Shown here: positions 1 through 5,198 of the stretch, in pieces | How the letters are laid out: each line of letters opens with the position of its first letter | Position numbering within the stretch: position 1 is the stretch's first letter | Source of the DNA: an uncultured Lachnospiraceae bacterium | GTDB taxonomy: Bacteria; Bacillota_A; Clostridia; Lachnospirales; Lachnospiraceae | DNA: 5,500 bases | NCBI GenBank assembly: GCA_900553635.1 | Contig: USDU01000168.1 | Location: 1 to 5,500, forward strand | Reading direction: 5' to 3' | The notes under the pieces: model-generated | The model's input: the letters and a program-made list of their open reading frames with translations, nothing else | Databases searched by the model: none | Told to the model about the DNA's origin: nothing | Position numbers and translations under genes: made by a program

Positions 1-158
1 CAAAAGTTTTCATTTTTCACTGCACGGCTGGATGGACCACCACACTGCGGTAGTCCAGGTTTCCACGGGACAGATTGATGCCAACGGGGGAGGCCGTCAT
101 ACAGCGAAAATTTATAAGAAATTTTATATGCAAAGAAAAAGAAAGGGAGTATGTAACA
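1..158 (+). promoter_or_regulatory. Upstream region / leader of cstA, possibly structured
   Basis: No convincing gene lies here. The left part can fold: bases 33-41 pair with 49-57 (9 positions, one C-A mismatch, 7-base loop), and 24-29 pair with 92-97 (one G-U) to enclose that hairpin. A -10-like TATAAG is at 113-118, but no -35 box stands at the right distance. A TTGATG at 75-80 has only a poor -10 partner. The cstA promoter may therefore lie upstream of the window, or be activator-dependent. Bases 103-158 are A-rich and unstructured and end in the cstA ribosome binding site. The folding is read by eye, so the structure claim is weak. Confidence 0.3.
143..149 (+). promoter_or_regulatory. 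Ribosome binding site that fixes the cstA start
   Basis: AAGGGAG lies 9 bases before the ATG at 159 and supports that start over an in-frame upstream ATG at 75, which has no such site. Between them sits an out-of-frame ATG at 151, followed directly by TAA. It is only 1 base from the Shine-Dalgarno, too close for efficient use. Confidence 0.8.
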
Positions 159-1883
159 ATGAATTCACTGGTACTTCTTATCGTCTGTGTCGCAATTCTG
201 ATTGCGGGCTATATCTTCTACGGCGGATGGCTCTGCAAGCAGTGGGGCGTAGGCGACAGCAAAACTGAGACACCGGCTCATACTATGGAAGATGGTGTAG
301 ACTATGTTCCGGCGAAAGCCCCGGTTCTGATGGGACATCATTTCTCCTCTATCGCAGGCGCAGGCCCGATTACCGGACCGATTGGCGCAGCTATGTTCGG
401 ATGGCTGCCTGTAACCCTGTGGATCCTGGTTGGCGGTATTTTCTTCGGCGGCGTACATGACTTTGGTGCTCTGTTCGCATCCGTTCGTAACAAGGGACAG
501 TCTATCGGAGAGATTATCTCTTCCAACATGAGCAAGCGCGCAAAGCAGCTGTTCATTATCTTCTCTTATCTGACCCTGATCCTGGTAGTAGCGGCATTCG
601 CTTCTATCGTAGCATCTACCTTCGGCGCAGTATATGATGAGACCGGCGCTCTGAATATGGCAGCTTCCGAGACACCGGCTACCGTTGCCATGATCTCTAT
701 CCTGTTCATCGTAATTGCTATCGTATTCGGTTTTTGTGTATACCGTCGGAACATGCCCATGGGCATCGCTTCCGTAGTCGGCGTACTGGCTATCGTACTG
801 ATTATGGCTATCGGAATGAACTTCCATCCGATTTACCTGTCTACTAAGGCGTGGATGTGGATTGTAGGTATCTATATCGCCATCGCTTCTGTTACACCGG
901 TATGGATCTTGCTGCAGCCCCGTGACTACCTGAGCTCCTTCCTGCTTTACGCAATGCTGGCAGTAGCGTTCTTCGGCGTAGTTGTAGCACATCCGACCTT
1001 TGACAGCACCTTCCCGGCAGTGACCAGCTTCGCTGTAGATAACGGAAATGGTGTACAGTATATGTTCCCGGTTCTGTTTACCACAGTTGCGTGCGGCGCT
1101 ATTTCCGGTTTCCATTCCCTGGTATCCTCCGGAACCACATCCAAGCAGCTGGATAAAGAGAAGGACGCAAAGCCCATCGCTTACGGCGGCATGCTTCTGG
1201 AGTGCGTACTTGCAGTCCTGACTCTGTGCGCTATCGGCTATGCTTATAAGTGGAACGCAGCTCATCCGGACGCGGCTCTGACCGGAGCTACAGCGATCTT
1301 CGGCGGTGGTATTGCTCACATGATCGACGACGTCATTCCGGGAAGCTACAGCATCCTGAATTCTCTTCTGGTACTGACCTACTCCGCATTCTGTCTGACC
1401 TCACTGGATACTGCTACACGTCTGGCACGTTTCATGTTCCAGGAGTTCTGGCTTGAGCCGGGCGAGACAGCAAGGGATGTAAAGGAAGGTTGGAAGAAGG
1501 TTATGGTTAATCCGTACTTCGCCACTATCCTGACAGTAGTTCTGGGTATCCTGCTCGGTATGACAGGCTACGCAAAGATCTGGGGTCTGTTCGGAGCAGC
1601 GAACCAGCTGCTGGCAGGCATCGGCCTTCTGGCTGTAGCTACCTGGCTTGGCAACGCAGGCAAGAACAACAAGATGTTCCTGATTCCGATGGCATTCATG
1701 ATCGTTGTAACCATCTGCTCTCTGTGCCTGACAGTAAAGAACCAGATCGGCATGATTGCGGCAGGCGGCGCAGACTGGGGTCCCTGGGCGCAGACTATCT
1801 TTGGTATCCTTCTGATTGCCCTGGCTATCGTCCTGGTTATTGAAGGTGTTCAGACTCTGAGAAATCCGAAGAAGGCAGCATAA
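159..1883 (+). CDS. cstA: CstA-family carbon starvation / pyruvate (or peptide) transporter
   Basis: This 574-aa polytopic inner-membrane protein belongs to the CstA family. Members are known as pyruvate:H+ symporters (E. coli BtsT, CstA) and, in some bacteria, as peptide importers; the substrate here cannot be read from sequence. Hydrophobic segments run from residue 3 to about 563. Family landmarks are GHHFSSIAGAGPITGP (59-74), LQPRDYLSSF (252-261), ISGFHSLVSSGTTSKQL (315-331), LTSLDTATRLARF (413-425) and LFGAANQLLA (477-486). It is shorter than the roughly 700-aa E. coli proteins, mainly in the C-terminal part; from memory this is normal for clostridial members. The ATG at 159 is chosen for its ribosome binding site and because the membrane segment begins directly after it. 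The extra 28 residues from an upstream ATG are polar and unlike the family. A terminator follows at once, so it appears to end its transcript. No BtsSR-like sensor gene is visible. Confidence 0.93.
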   Translation: MNSLVLLIVCVAILIAGYIFYGGWLCKQWGVGDSKTETPAHTMEDGVDYVPAKAPVLMGHHFSSIAGAGPITGPIGAAMFGWLPVTLWILVGGIFFGGVHDFGALFASVRNKGQSIGEIISSNMSKRAKQLFIIFSYLTLILVVAAFASIVASTFGAVYDETGALNMAASETPATVAMISILFIVIAIVFGFCVYRRNMPMGIASVVGVLAIVLIMAIGMNFHPIYLSTKAWMWIVGIYIAIASVTPVWILLQPRDYLSSFLLYAMLAVAFFGVVVAHPTFDSTFPAVTSFAVDNGNGVQYMFPVLFTTVACGAISGFHSLVSSGTTSKQLDKEKDAKPIAYGGMLLECVLAVLTLCAIGYAYKWNAAHPDAALTGATAIFGGGIAHMIDDVIPGSYSILNSLLVLTYSAFCLTSLDTATRLARFMFQEFWLEPGETARDVKEGWKKVMVNPYFATILTVVLGILLGMTGYAKIWGLFGAANQLLAGIGLLAVATWLGNAGKNNKMFLIPMAFMIVVTICSLCLTVKNQIGMIAAGGADWGPWAQTIFGILLIALAIVLVIEGVQTLRNPKKAA

Positions 1884-1900
1884 GCTTTAAAAATGTATCC

Positions 1901-1935
1901 AAACGGAGCAGCGCTTTGACGTTGCTCCGTTTTTT
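1901..1935 (+). terminator. Intrinsic terminator after cstA
   Basis: A 13-bp stem (1901-1913 with 1920-1932, one G-U pair, core ACGGAGCA/TGCTCCGT) has a 6-base loop, and its 3' side runs into six T residues (1930-1935). It separates cstA from the next transcription unit. Confidence 0.93.
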
Positions 1936-1949
1936 GTATGCAAAAGGCT

Positions 1950-1978
1950 TTGTAGAAAGCAGAAAAGTGTAGTATACT
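1950..1978 (+). promoter_or_regulatory. Predicted sigma-A promoter of the six-gene operon
   Basis: The -10 box TATACT (1973-1978; 5 of 6 consensus) is preceded by a 17-base spacer and a weak -35 box TTGTAG (1950-1955; TTG conserved). Transcription would begin near 1985, leaving a leader of about 24 bases before the first gene. Its place just after the cstA terminator and before the closely spaced genes supports it. No operator-like palindrome is seen. Confidence 0.6.
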
Positions 1979-2008
1979 AAGCACAGAATATGCGAACGGG
2001 AGGGACTT

Positions 2009-2203
2009 ATGAAGTTCAAGGAAAAATACCTGGCGGGGGAGCTTCCCTTTGAAGCCATCGACAAATACATCGAGGACTGGGGTAACAGCGATGAGACCTG
2101 TACCTTAAGGGAATATCTGGGACTGAACGCCGAGGAAGAGGACGTGTGGATCTCTGACAGCGATGAGGCGCTGCAGGAATTACTGGATAAGCAGAAAAAA
2201 TAA
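2009..2203 (+). CDS. Small acidic hypothetical protein (64 aa)
   Basis: I do not recognise a named family. The ATG at 2009 has a good ribosome binding site (GGGAGG, 1998-2003, 5-base gap). The protein is soluble and very acidic, with 18 Asp/Glu against 8 Lys/Arg. It has no signal peptide or membrane segment and one cysteine (residue 31). It appears to be two or three helices: 2-24, a turn WGNSDE (24-29), a central TLREYLGLNAEEEDVW (32-47), and a C-terminal helix 51-64. The LREYLGLN-acidic-W pattern resembles a motif I recall from short Firmicutes proteins of unknown function; that resemblance is from memory. It is the first gene of the operon, and the next gene's start lies 21 bases beyond its stop. 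It may be a small regulator or adaptor, but nothing in the sequence proves a role. Confidence 0.8.
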   Translation: MKFKEKYLAGELPFEAIDKYIEDWGNSDETCTLREYLGLNAEEEDVWISDSDEALQELLDKQKK

Positions 2204-2224
2204 GTGAAAGGAAAATTTTGTAAA

Positions 2225-2638
2225 ATGGAAAGCAGAATACAGAAGACACTGGAAAACCATAGGAAAGGATATAACTGCGCGCAGTCTGTGGCCTGCGCTT
2301 ACTGCGATCTGGTGGGACTGGATGAGCAGAGCGTATTTCGGGCGACGGAAGCCTTTGGGCTTGGTATGGGCGGCATGCAGGCTACCTGCGGCGCGGTATC
2401 CGGCGCAGTGATGCTGGCGGGACTGAAGAACAGCTGCGGTGATCTGGAAGCGCCCGTGAGTAAGGGAAAAACGTATCAGATTTCGAAGCAGCTCGTGGAG
2501 GCGTTTCAGAAGAAGAATGGATCTCTGGTCTGTAAGGAGCTGAAAGGTGTGGAGACAGGCTGTCCGCTTCGCTCTTGTAATGACTGTATTGCGGATGCGG
2601 CAGAACTGGCGGAACAGATTTTATTTGCAGAGAAATAG
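2225..2638 (+). CDS. C_GCAxxG_C_C family (putative redox-active) protein
   Basis: This 137-aa soluble protein matches the Cys-rich C_GCAxxG_C_C family, proposed to be redox-active or metal-binding; no reaction is established. Landmarks are GYNCAQSV (15-22), the glycine-rich stretch FGLGMGGMQATCGAVSGAVM (44-63), and a C-terminal cluster C103, C113, C118, C121 in which 118-121 form a CxxC. In all there are nine cysteines: 18, 24, 27, 55, 71, 103, 113, 118 and 121. Length is normal for the family, and there is no signal peptide or membrane segment, so it is cytoplasmic. A GTG at 2204 would add seven residues but has no ribosome binding site. The ATG at 2225 has AAAGGA at 2207-2212, with a rather long 12-base gap. 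The stop is 10 bases before the transferase gene. Family assignment is firm, function is not. Confidence 0.87.
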   Translation: MESRIQKTLENHRKGYNCAQSVACAYCDLVGLDEQSVFRATEAFGLGMGGMQATCGAVSGAVMLAGLKNSCGDLEAPVSKGKTYQISKQLVEAFQKKNGSLVCKELKGVETGCPLRSCNDCIADAAELAEQILFAEK

Positions 2639-2648
2639 GTGCTGGTAA

Positions 2649-3239
2649 ATGGTAAAAATCCGTCTGGCACGGACAGGAGAGGGTCAGGATCCGTCCGAAG
2701 CGGCCAGAGAATTACTCGTGTCTGCCCTGGAAAATGAATATGGAATCCCGGCGGCTGAAGTTCGGATAGAGAAGGATGAGAAGGGAAAGCCGTATCTGGA
2801 AGGCTATTCGGATCTGTACATCAGCATTTCCCACAGCGGCCCCTACATAGCCTGTGCCTTTGGGGATAAGCCGGTGGGTGTCGATACGGAAATGTGGAAA
2901 GCACACCCGAAATGGCGGCGGATTGTGGATAAAATGCATCTGCGGGAACGGGAAGCCTTTGACAGGGCCTGTGGCGGGGCAGCTTCGGAGGAGGCGGAAG
3001 AACCGGTGGAAGCCTTCTGTGATCTGTGGGTGCGGAAGGAAAGTTTTCTGAAAGCCATTGGCGAAGGCCTGCGGATTCCGCTTTATGCCTTTGACACGAC
3101 GGAAGAAAGGGTGCGGCAGGAGCTTCGAAAAGAACCGTATTTTATAAGAAATTACCGGGTGGAAAAGGAACCGGTCAGCATAGCGGTCTGCGCCGGAGAA
3201 GAGAAGCTGCCACTGGATCTTTCCATGTGGGTCTGGTAA
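2649..3239 (+). CDS. 4'-phosphopantetheinyl transferase, Sfp/HetI type
   Basis: The enzyme transfers 4'-phosphopantetheine from CoA to a serine of an acyl- or peptidyl-carrier protein in the cytoplasm. The 196-aa protein shows the family motifs in order: KGKPY (45-49), ISISHSG (58-64), VGVDTE (76-81) and WVRKESFLKAIGEGL (127-141). By alignment with Bacillus Sfp, D79, E81 and E131 are the Mg2+ ligands and K135 the catalytic lysine, so it should be active. It is slightly shorter than Sfp (about 224 aa). A Glu/Ala-rich loop (about 109-122) sits between the VGVDTE and WVRKES motifs. Its start, an ATG 10 bases after the preceding stop, has an AGGTG site that overlaps that stop, which suggests translational coupling. 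No carrier protein, NRPS or PKS gene is in the window, so its target is unknown. It is distinct from the smaller AcpS type. Confidence 0.93.
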   Translation: MVKIRLARTGEGQDPSEAARELLVSALENEYGIPAAEVRIEKDEKGKPYLEGYSDLYISISHSGPYIACAFGDKPVGVDTEMWKAHPKWRRIVDKMHLREREAFDRACGGAASEEAEEPVEAFCDLWVRKESFLKAIGEGLRIPLYAFDTTEERVRQELRKEPYFIRNYRVEKEPVSIAVCAGEEKLPLDLSMWVW

Positions 3240-3265
3240 AATGAGGAAAAACAGGAACAGTGATT

Positions 3266-3272
3266 GAGGAGG
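3266..3272 (+). promoter_or_regulatory. Ribosome binding site deciding the sortase start
   Basis: GAGGAGG lies 5 bases before the ATG at 3278. A possible in-frame GTG at 3260 precedes this site and so would be unsupported. Confidence 0.85.
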
Positions 3273-3277
3273 CTATT

Positions 3278-4093
3278 ATGGCGGTCGAGAACAGAAAAAA
3301 GAAGAAGAACAAAATGTCTGTCCCGCTGATGATTGTGCTGGTCATCTGCGTGGTGGTATTGGGAGTCAGCATCTGGCAGTTGTCCGGCATTTTCATTGAG
3401 TATAAGAAGGGAACAGACGAGTACGATAAGCTGCAGACCTATGTGTCGGAGGAACCGGTGGAAGAACCGGTAACTGCGGATACCGGGGATGGAGAAAATG
3501 AGGATGGAACTGAGGCAGAGGGCGATACCGAAGAGCAGGTACAGCGTGTAGCTATCAGCGAGCTGCAGGCGCAGAATTCCGATACGGTGGGCTGGATTCA
3601 GATTCCGGGTACCCAGATCAGCTATCCGCTGATGCATACCGGCGACGATTCCTATTATCTGAATCATACCTTCAGCAAGAAGCTGAACAGTGCAGGCAGT
3701 ATTTTTGTAGAGACGCTGAATAATGGGGATTTCTCCGATTTACATACGATTATTTACGGGCATAATATGAAAAATGGTTCCATGTTCGCAGGACTGAAGG
3801 AGTACAGCTCCGCATCCTATCTGGTGGCCCATCCCAATGTCTACATCGACCTGGCGGACGGAACCCATGCATATCAGATTTTCTCCGTATACGAGGCAGA
3901 GGCGGACAGCGACAGCTATACCATCGGCTTCGCGCCGGATGAGACTTATGAGGAGTATCTGAAGACCATCAAGGGACGGTCCCTCTATGACACCAGCGTG
4001 ACGGTGACAAAGGAGGATTCCATCATTACCCTGTCCACCTGTACGAAGCACGGAGAGAAGCGGTTCCTGGTGCATGCGAAGAAGATATATTAA
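3278..4093 (+). CDS. srtB: Class B sortase
   Basis: Sortases are membrane-anchored cysteine transpeptidases that cut a C-terminal sorting signal and join surface proteins to cell-wall peptidoglycan. This 271-aa protein has a basic N-terminus (RKKKKNK, 6-12), one membrane segment (about 15-40) serving as signal anchor, and a disordered acidic linker (57-88) with an EEPVEEPV repeat. An extracellular sortase domain follows (about 91-271). The catalytic triad is visible: H162 in YGHNM, C255 in LSTCT and R262 in GEKRFLVHAKK. YGHNMKNGSMF and TLSTC are typical of class B, as in Clostridioides SrtB. The Cys-Arg spacing is short, with six residues between. No substrate with a sorting signal is in the window, so it is an orphan here and its recognition motif cannot be inferred. 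It lies 38 bases after the transferase gene with no terminator between. The class is clear; the gene symbol marks the class only. Confidence 0.92.
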   Translation: MAVENRKKKKNKMSVPLMIVLVICVVVLGVSIWQLSGIFIEYKKGTDEYDKLQTYVSEEPVEEPVTADTGDGENEDGTEAEGDTEEQVQRVAISELQAQNSDTVGWIQIPGTQISYPLMHTGDDSYYLNHTFSKKLNSAGSIFVETLNNGDFSDLHTIIYGHNMKNGSMFAGLKEYSSASYLVAHPNVYIDLADGTHAYQIFSVYEAEADSDSYTIGFAPDETYEEYLKTIKGRSLYDTSVTVTKEDSIITLSTCTKHGEKRFLVHAKKIY

Positions 4094-4127
4094 AAGGTTG
4101 TGAACGTAGCGAACAGGAGGGATTGCT

Positions 4128-4850
4128 ATGGGAACAGAGGATAAGATAAAGCTTTTGAAACAGTATGTGGAGGAAAGCAGCGCAATCGTATTTTTCGGCG
4201 GCGCGGGCGTGTCCACCGAGAGCGGCATTCCGGATTTCCGGAGCGTGGACGGTCTCTATCATCAGGAGTGGAAGTATCCGCCGGAGACCATCATCAGCCA
4301 CAGCTTTTTTGTGCGGAACCCGGAGGAATTCTACCGGTTTTACCGGAAGAAGTTACTCTGCCCGGATGCGAAGCCCAATGCGGCCCATAGGAAGCTGGCG
4401 GAGCTGGAGGCTACGGGTAAGCTGAACGCTGTCGTGACCCAGAATATCGACGGGCTTCATCAGATGGCCGGAAGCAAGCGGGTCTATGAGCTGCACGGCT
4501 CGGTGCATCGGAATTACTGCCAGAAGTGCGGGAAGTTCTATGATATGGAGTATATGCTGCATTCCGAGGGCGTGCCCCGGTGCGAGTGCGGCGGAATTAT
4601 CAAGCCGGATGTGGTGCTCTACGAGGAGGGGCTGGACGACGCGACCCTTCGGGGCGCGGTGCGGGCTATCTCCCAGGCGGATATGCTGATCATCGGCGGC
4701 ACGTCCCTGGCGGTGTATCCGGCAGCAGGACTGATAGATTATTTTACCGGAAAGCATCTGGTGGTCATCAACCGGGACGCGACGCCCCGGGATGCCAGCG
4801 CAGATCTGCTGATCCAGGGTAATATCGGAGAGGTTTTAAGTGGAATATAA
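4128..4850 (+). CDS. cobB: Sir2-family NAD-dependent protein deacylase (sirtuin)
   Basis: Sirtuins remove acetyl or other acyl groups from lysines, consuming NAD+ and giving nicotinamide and O-acyl-ADP-ribose. The 240-aa cytoplasmic protein has every key element: GAGVSTESGIPDFRS (25-39) of the Rossmann NAD site, TQNIDGLH (104-111), catalytic H123 in LHGS, the zinc ligands C131, C134, C152 and C154, IKPDVVLYEE (158-167), GTSLAVYPAAGL (191-202) and NRD (215-217). The Tyr-x-x-Arg pair that marks succinyl/malonyl-lysine preference in E. coli CobB and SIRT5 appears as Y69-R-F-Y72, so plain deacetylase activity, as in Thermotoga Sir2, is more likely. The start has AGGAGG (4115-4120) 7 bases before the ATG. 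The gene follows the sortase by 34 bases and overlaps the next gene by 11. The cobB name reflects common usage rather than proven orthology. Confidence 0.94.
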   Translation: MGTEDKIKLLKQYVEESSAIVFFGGAGVSTESGIPDFRSVDGLYHQEWKYPPETIISHSFFVRNPEEFYRFYRKKLLCPDAKPNAAHRKLAELEATGKLNAVVTQNIDGLHQMAGSKRVYELHGSVHRNYCQKCGKFYDMEYMLHSEGVPRCECGGIIKPDVVLYEEGLDDATLRGAVRAISQADMLIIGGTSLAVYPAAGLIDYFTGKHLVVINRDATPRDASADLLIQGNIGEVLSGI

Positions 4851-5025
4851 AGTAGGAGATATCGTAAAATTAAAGAAGGCGCATCCCTGCGGAAGCTCTG
4901 AGTGGGAGATCTTAAGGGTCGGCGCGGATTTTCGCCTGAAATGCATGGGCTGCGGACATCAGATTATGGTGGCGCGGAAGCTGGTGGAGAAGAATACACG
5001 GGGGCTTCGGAGCCCGGAGGCGTAG
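4840..5025 (+). CDS. DUF951 family small protein (YyzM-like)
   Basis: This 61-aa protein matches DUF951, a family of short Firmicutes proteins (B. subtilis YyzM is one, from memory) with no established function. The family core is complete: YKVGDIVKLKKAHPCGSSEW (3-22), then ILRVGADFRLKCMGCGHQI (24-42). C35 and C38 form a CxxC, with a third cysteine at C17 in HPCG, so metal binding is possible but unproven. The fold is probably a small beta barrel (inference). The start is a GTG at 4840 inside the sirtuin gene, overlapping its last 11 bases, with a GGAGAGG site (4827-4833) 6 bases upstream. The N-terminal MEYKVGDIV agrees with the usual family start. The arrangement implies translational coupling to the sirtuin. 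The last ten residues (KNTRGLRSPE region) look like a variable tail. It is the last gene of the operon. Confidence 0.88.
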   Translation: MEYKVGDIVKLKKAHPCGSSEWEILRVGADFRLKCMGCGHQIMVARKLVEKNTRGLRSPEA

Positions 5026-5030
5026 ATACG

Positions 5031-5073
5031 AATGCATCGGATTATGTTAGAAAGCATGATCCGGTGCATTTTT
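5031..5073 (+). terminator. Intrinsic terminator ending the operon
   Basis: A long stem pairs 5031-5046 with 5055-5070 (16 pairs, two of them G-U) around an 8-base loop, and five T residues (5069-5073) follow. It begins 5 bases after the DUF951 stop and closes the transcript begun near 1985. Confidence 0.9.
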
Positions 5074-5106
5074 ACGGATAAAATACAAAAATTGGGTAAA
5101 AAAACT

Positions 5107-5136
5107 ATGGAAATCTCGTTCTCATTATACTATAAT
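5107..5136 (+). promoter_or_regulatory. Predicted promoter of the ABC transporter
   Basis: A perfect -10 box TATAAT (5131-5136) has a weak -35 candidate ATGGAA (5107-5112) at an 18-base spacing. An overlapping second -10-like TATACT lies at 5126-5131. Transcription would start near 5143, immediately before the inverted repeat. The poor -35 fits a promoter that is regulated or that relies on the strong -10 region. Confidence 0.6.
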
Positions 5137-5145
5137 TTCCCTGTA

Positions 5146-5169
5146 AAGTTAGTTTGCATTAACTAACTT
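5146..5169 (+). promoter_or_regulatory. Perfect inverted repeat, probable operator
   Basis: AAGTTAGTT and AACTAACTT are exact reverse complements separated by 6 bases (TGCATT). The site begins about 3 bases after the expected transcription start, where a bound dimer would block RNA polymerase. The size and 24-base span fit a TetR- or MarR-type dimeric regulator, which often controls ABC exporters in Firmicutes; the regulator gene is not in the window. It is not a terminator, because no T-run follows. Confidence 0.65.
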
Positions 5170-5198
5170 GCAAAATACAACAATTGGGGGAGGGAGTC

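Larger units (their letters stand above)
5080..5188 (+). repeat. 17-base direct repeat flanking the ABC-transporter promoter
   Basis: Bases 5080-5096 read AAAATACAAAAATTGGG and bases 5172-5188 read AAAATACAACAATTGGG, identical at 16 of 17 positions. The copies start 92 bases apart, one before the promoter and one after the inverted repeat, and the second runs into the ribosome binding site of the ABC gene. They may be paired protein-binding sites or the trace of a duplication. A-richness lowers the weight of the match, but the shared ATTGGG end is not simple sequence. Confidence 0.6.

Noticed and set aside
17..100. 27-codon minus-strand reading frame with G/C-rich third positions
   Set aside because: It has no ribosome binding site, no recognisable sequence and no continuation upstream. 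It could be a decayed gene end, but the same bases fold as RNA, so I do not call a gene.
75..158. N-terminal extension of cstA from the ATG at 75
   Set aside because: The 28 extra residues are polar and charged, have no ribosome binding site, and are unlike the family. The ATG at 159 has a good site and begins the first membrane segment.
165..1319. Long open frame (384 codons) on the minus strand
   Set aside because: It lies wholly antisense to cstA. Its translation is low-complexity and Cys/Tyr/Ser/Arg-rich with no family motif, as expected for a shadow of a strongly codon-biased gene.
2204..2224. GTG start for the Cys-rich protein
   Set aside because: It directly follows the previous stop with no Shine-Dalgarno before it. 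AAAGGA at 2207 serves the ATG at 2225.
3260..3277. GTG start for the sortase
   Set aside because: The strong GAGGAGG lies after it and is correctly spaced for the ATG at 3278.
2999..3470. Shared GAACCGGTGGAAG string in the transferase gene (near 3000) and sortase gene (near 3453)
   Set aside because: Both encode Glu-Pro-Val-Glu in acidic loops using the favoured codons. Coincidence of composition is the simpler explanation.
4085..4090. TATATT as a possible internal promoter before the sirtuin gene
   Set aside because: No acceptable -35 box is found 16-18 bases upstream, and it overlaps the end of the sortase coding region.
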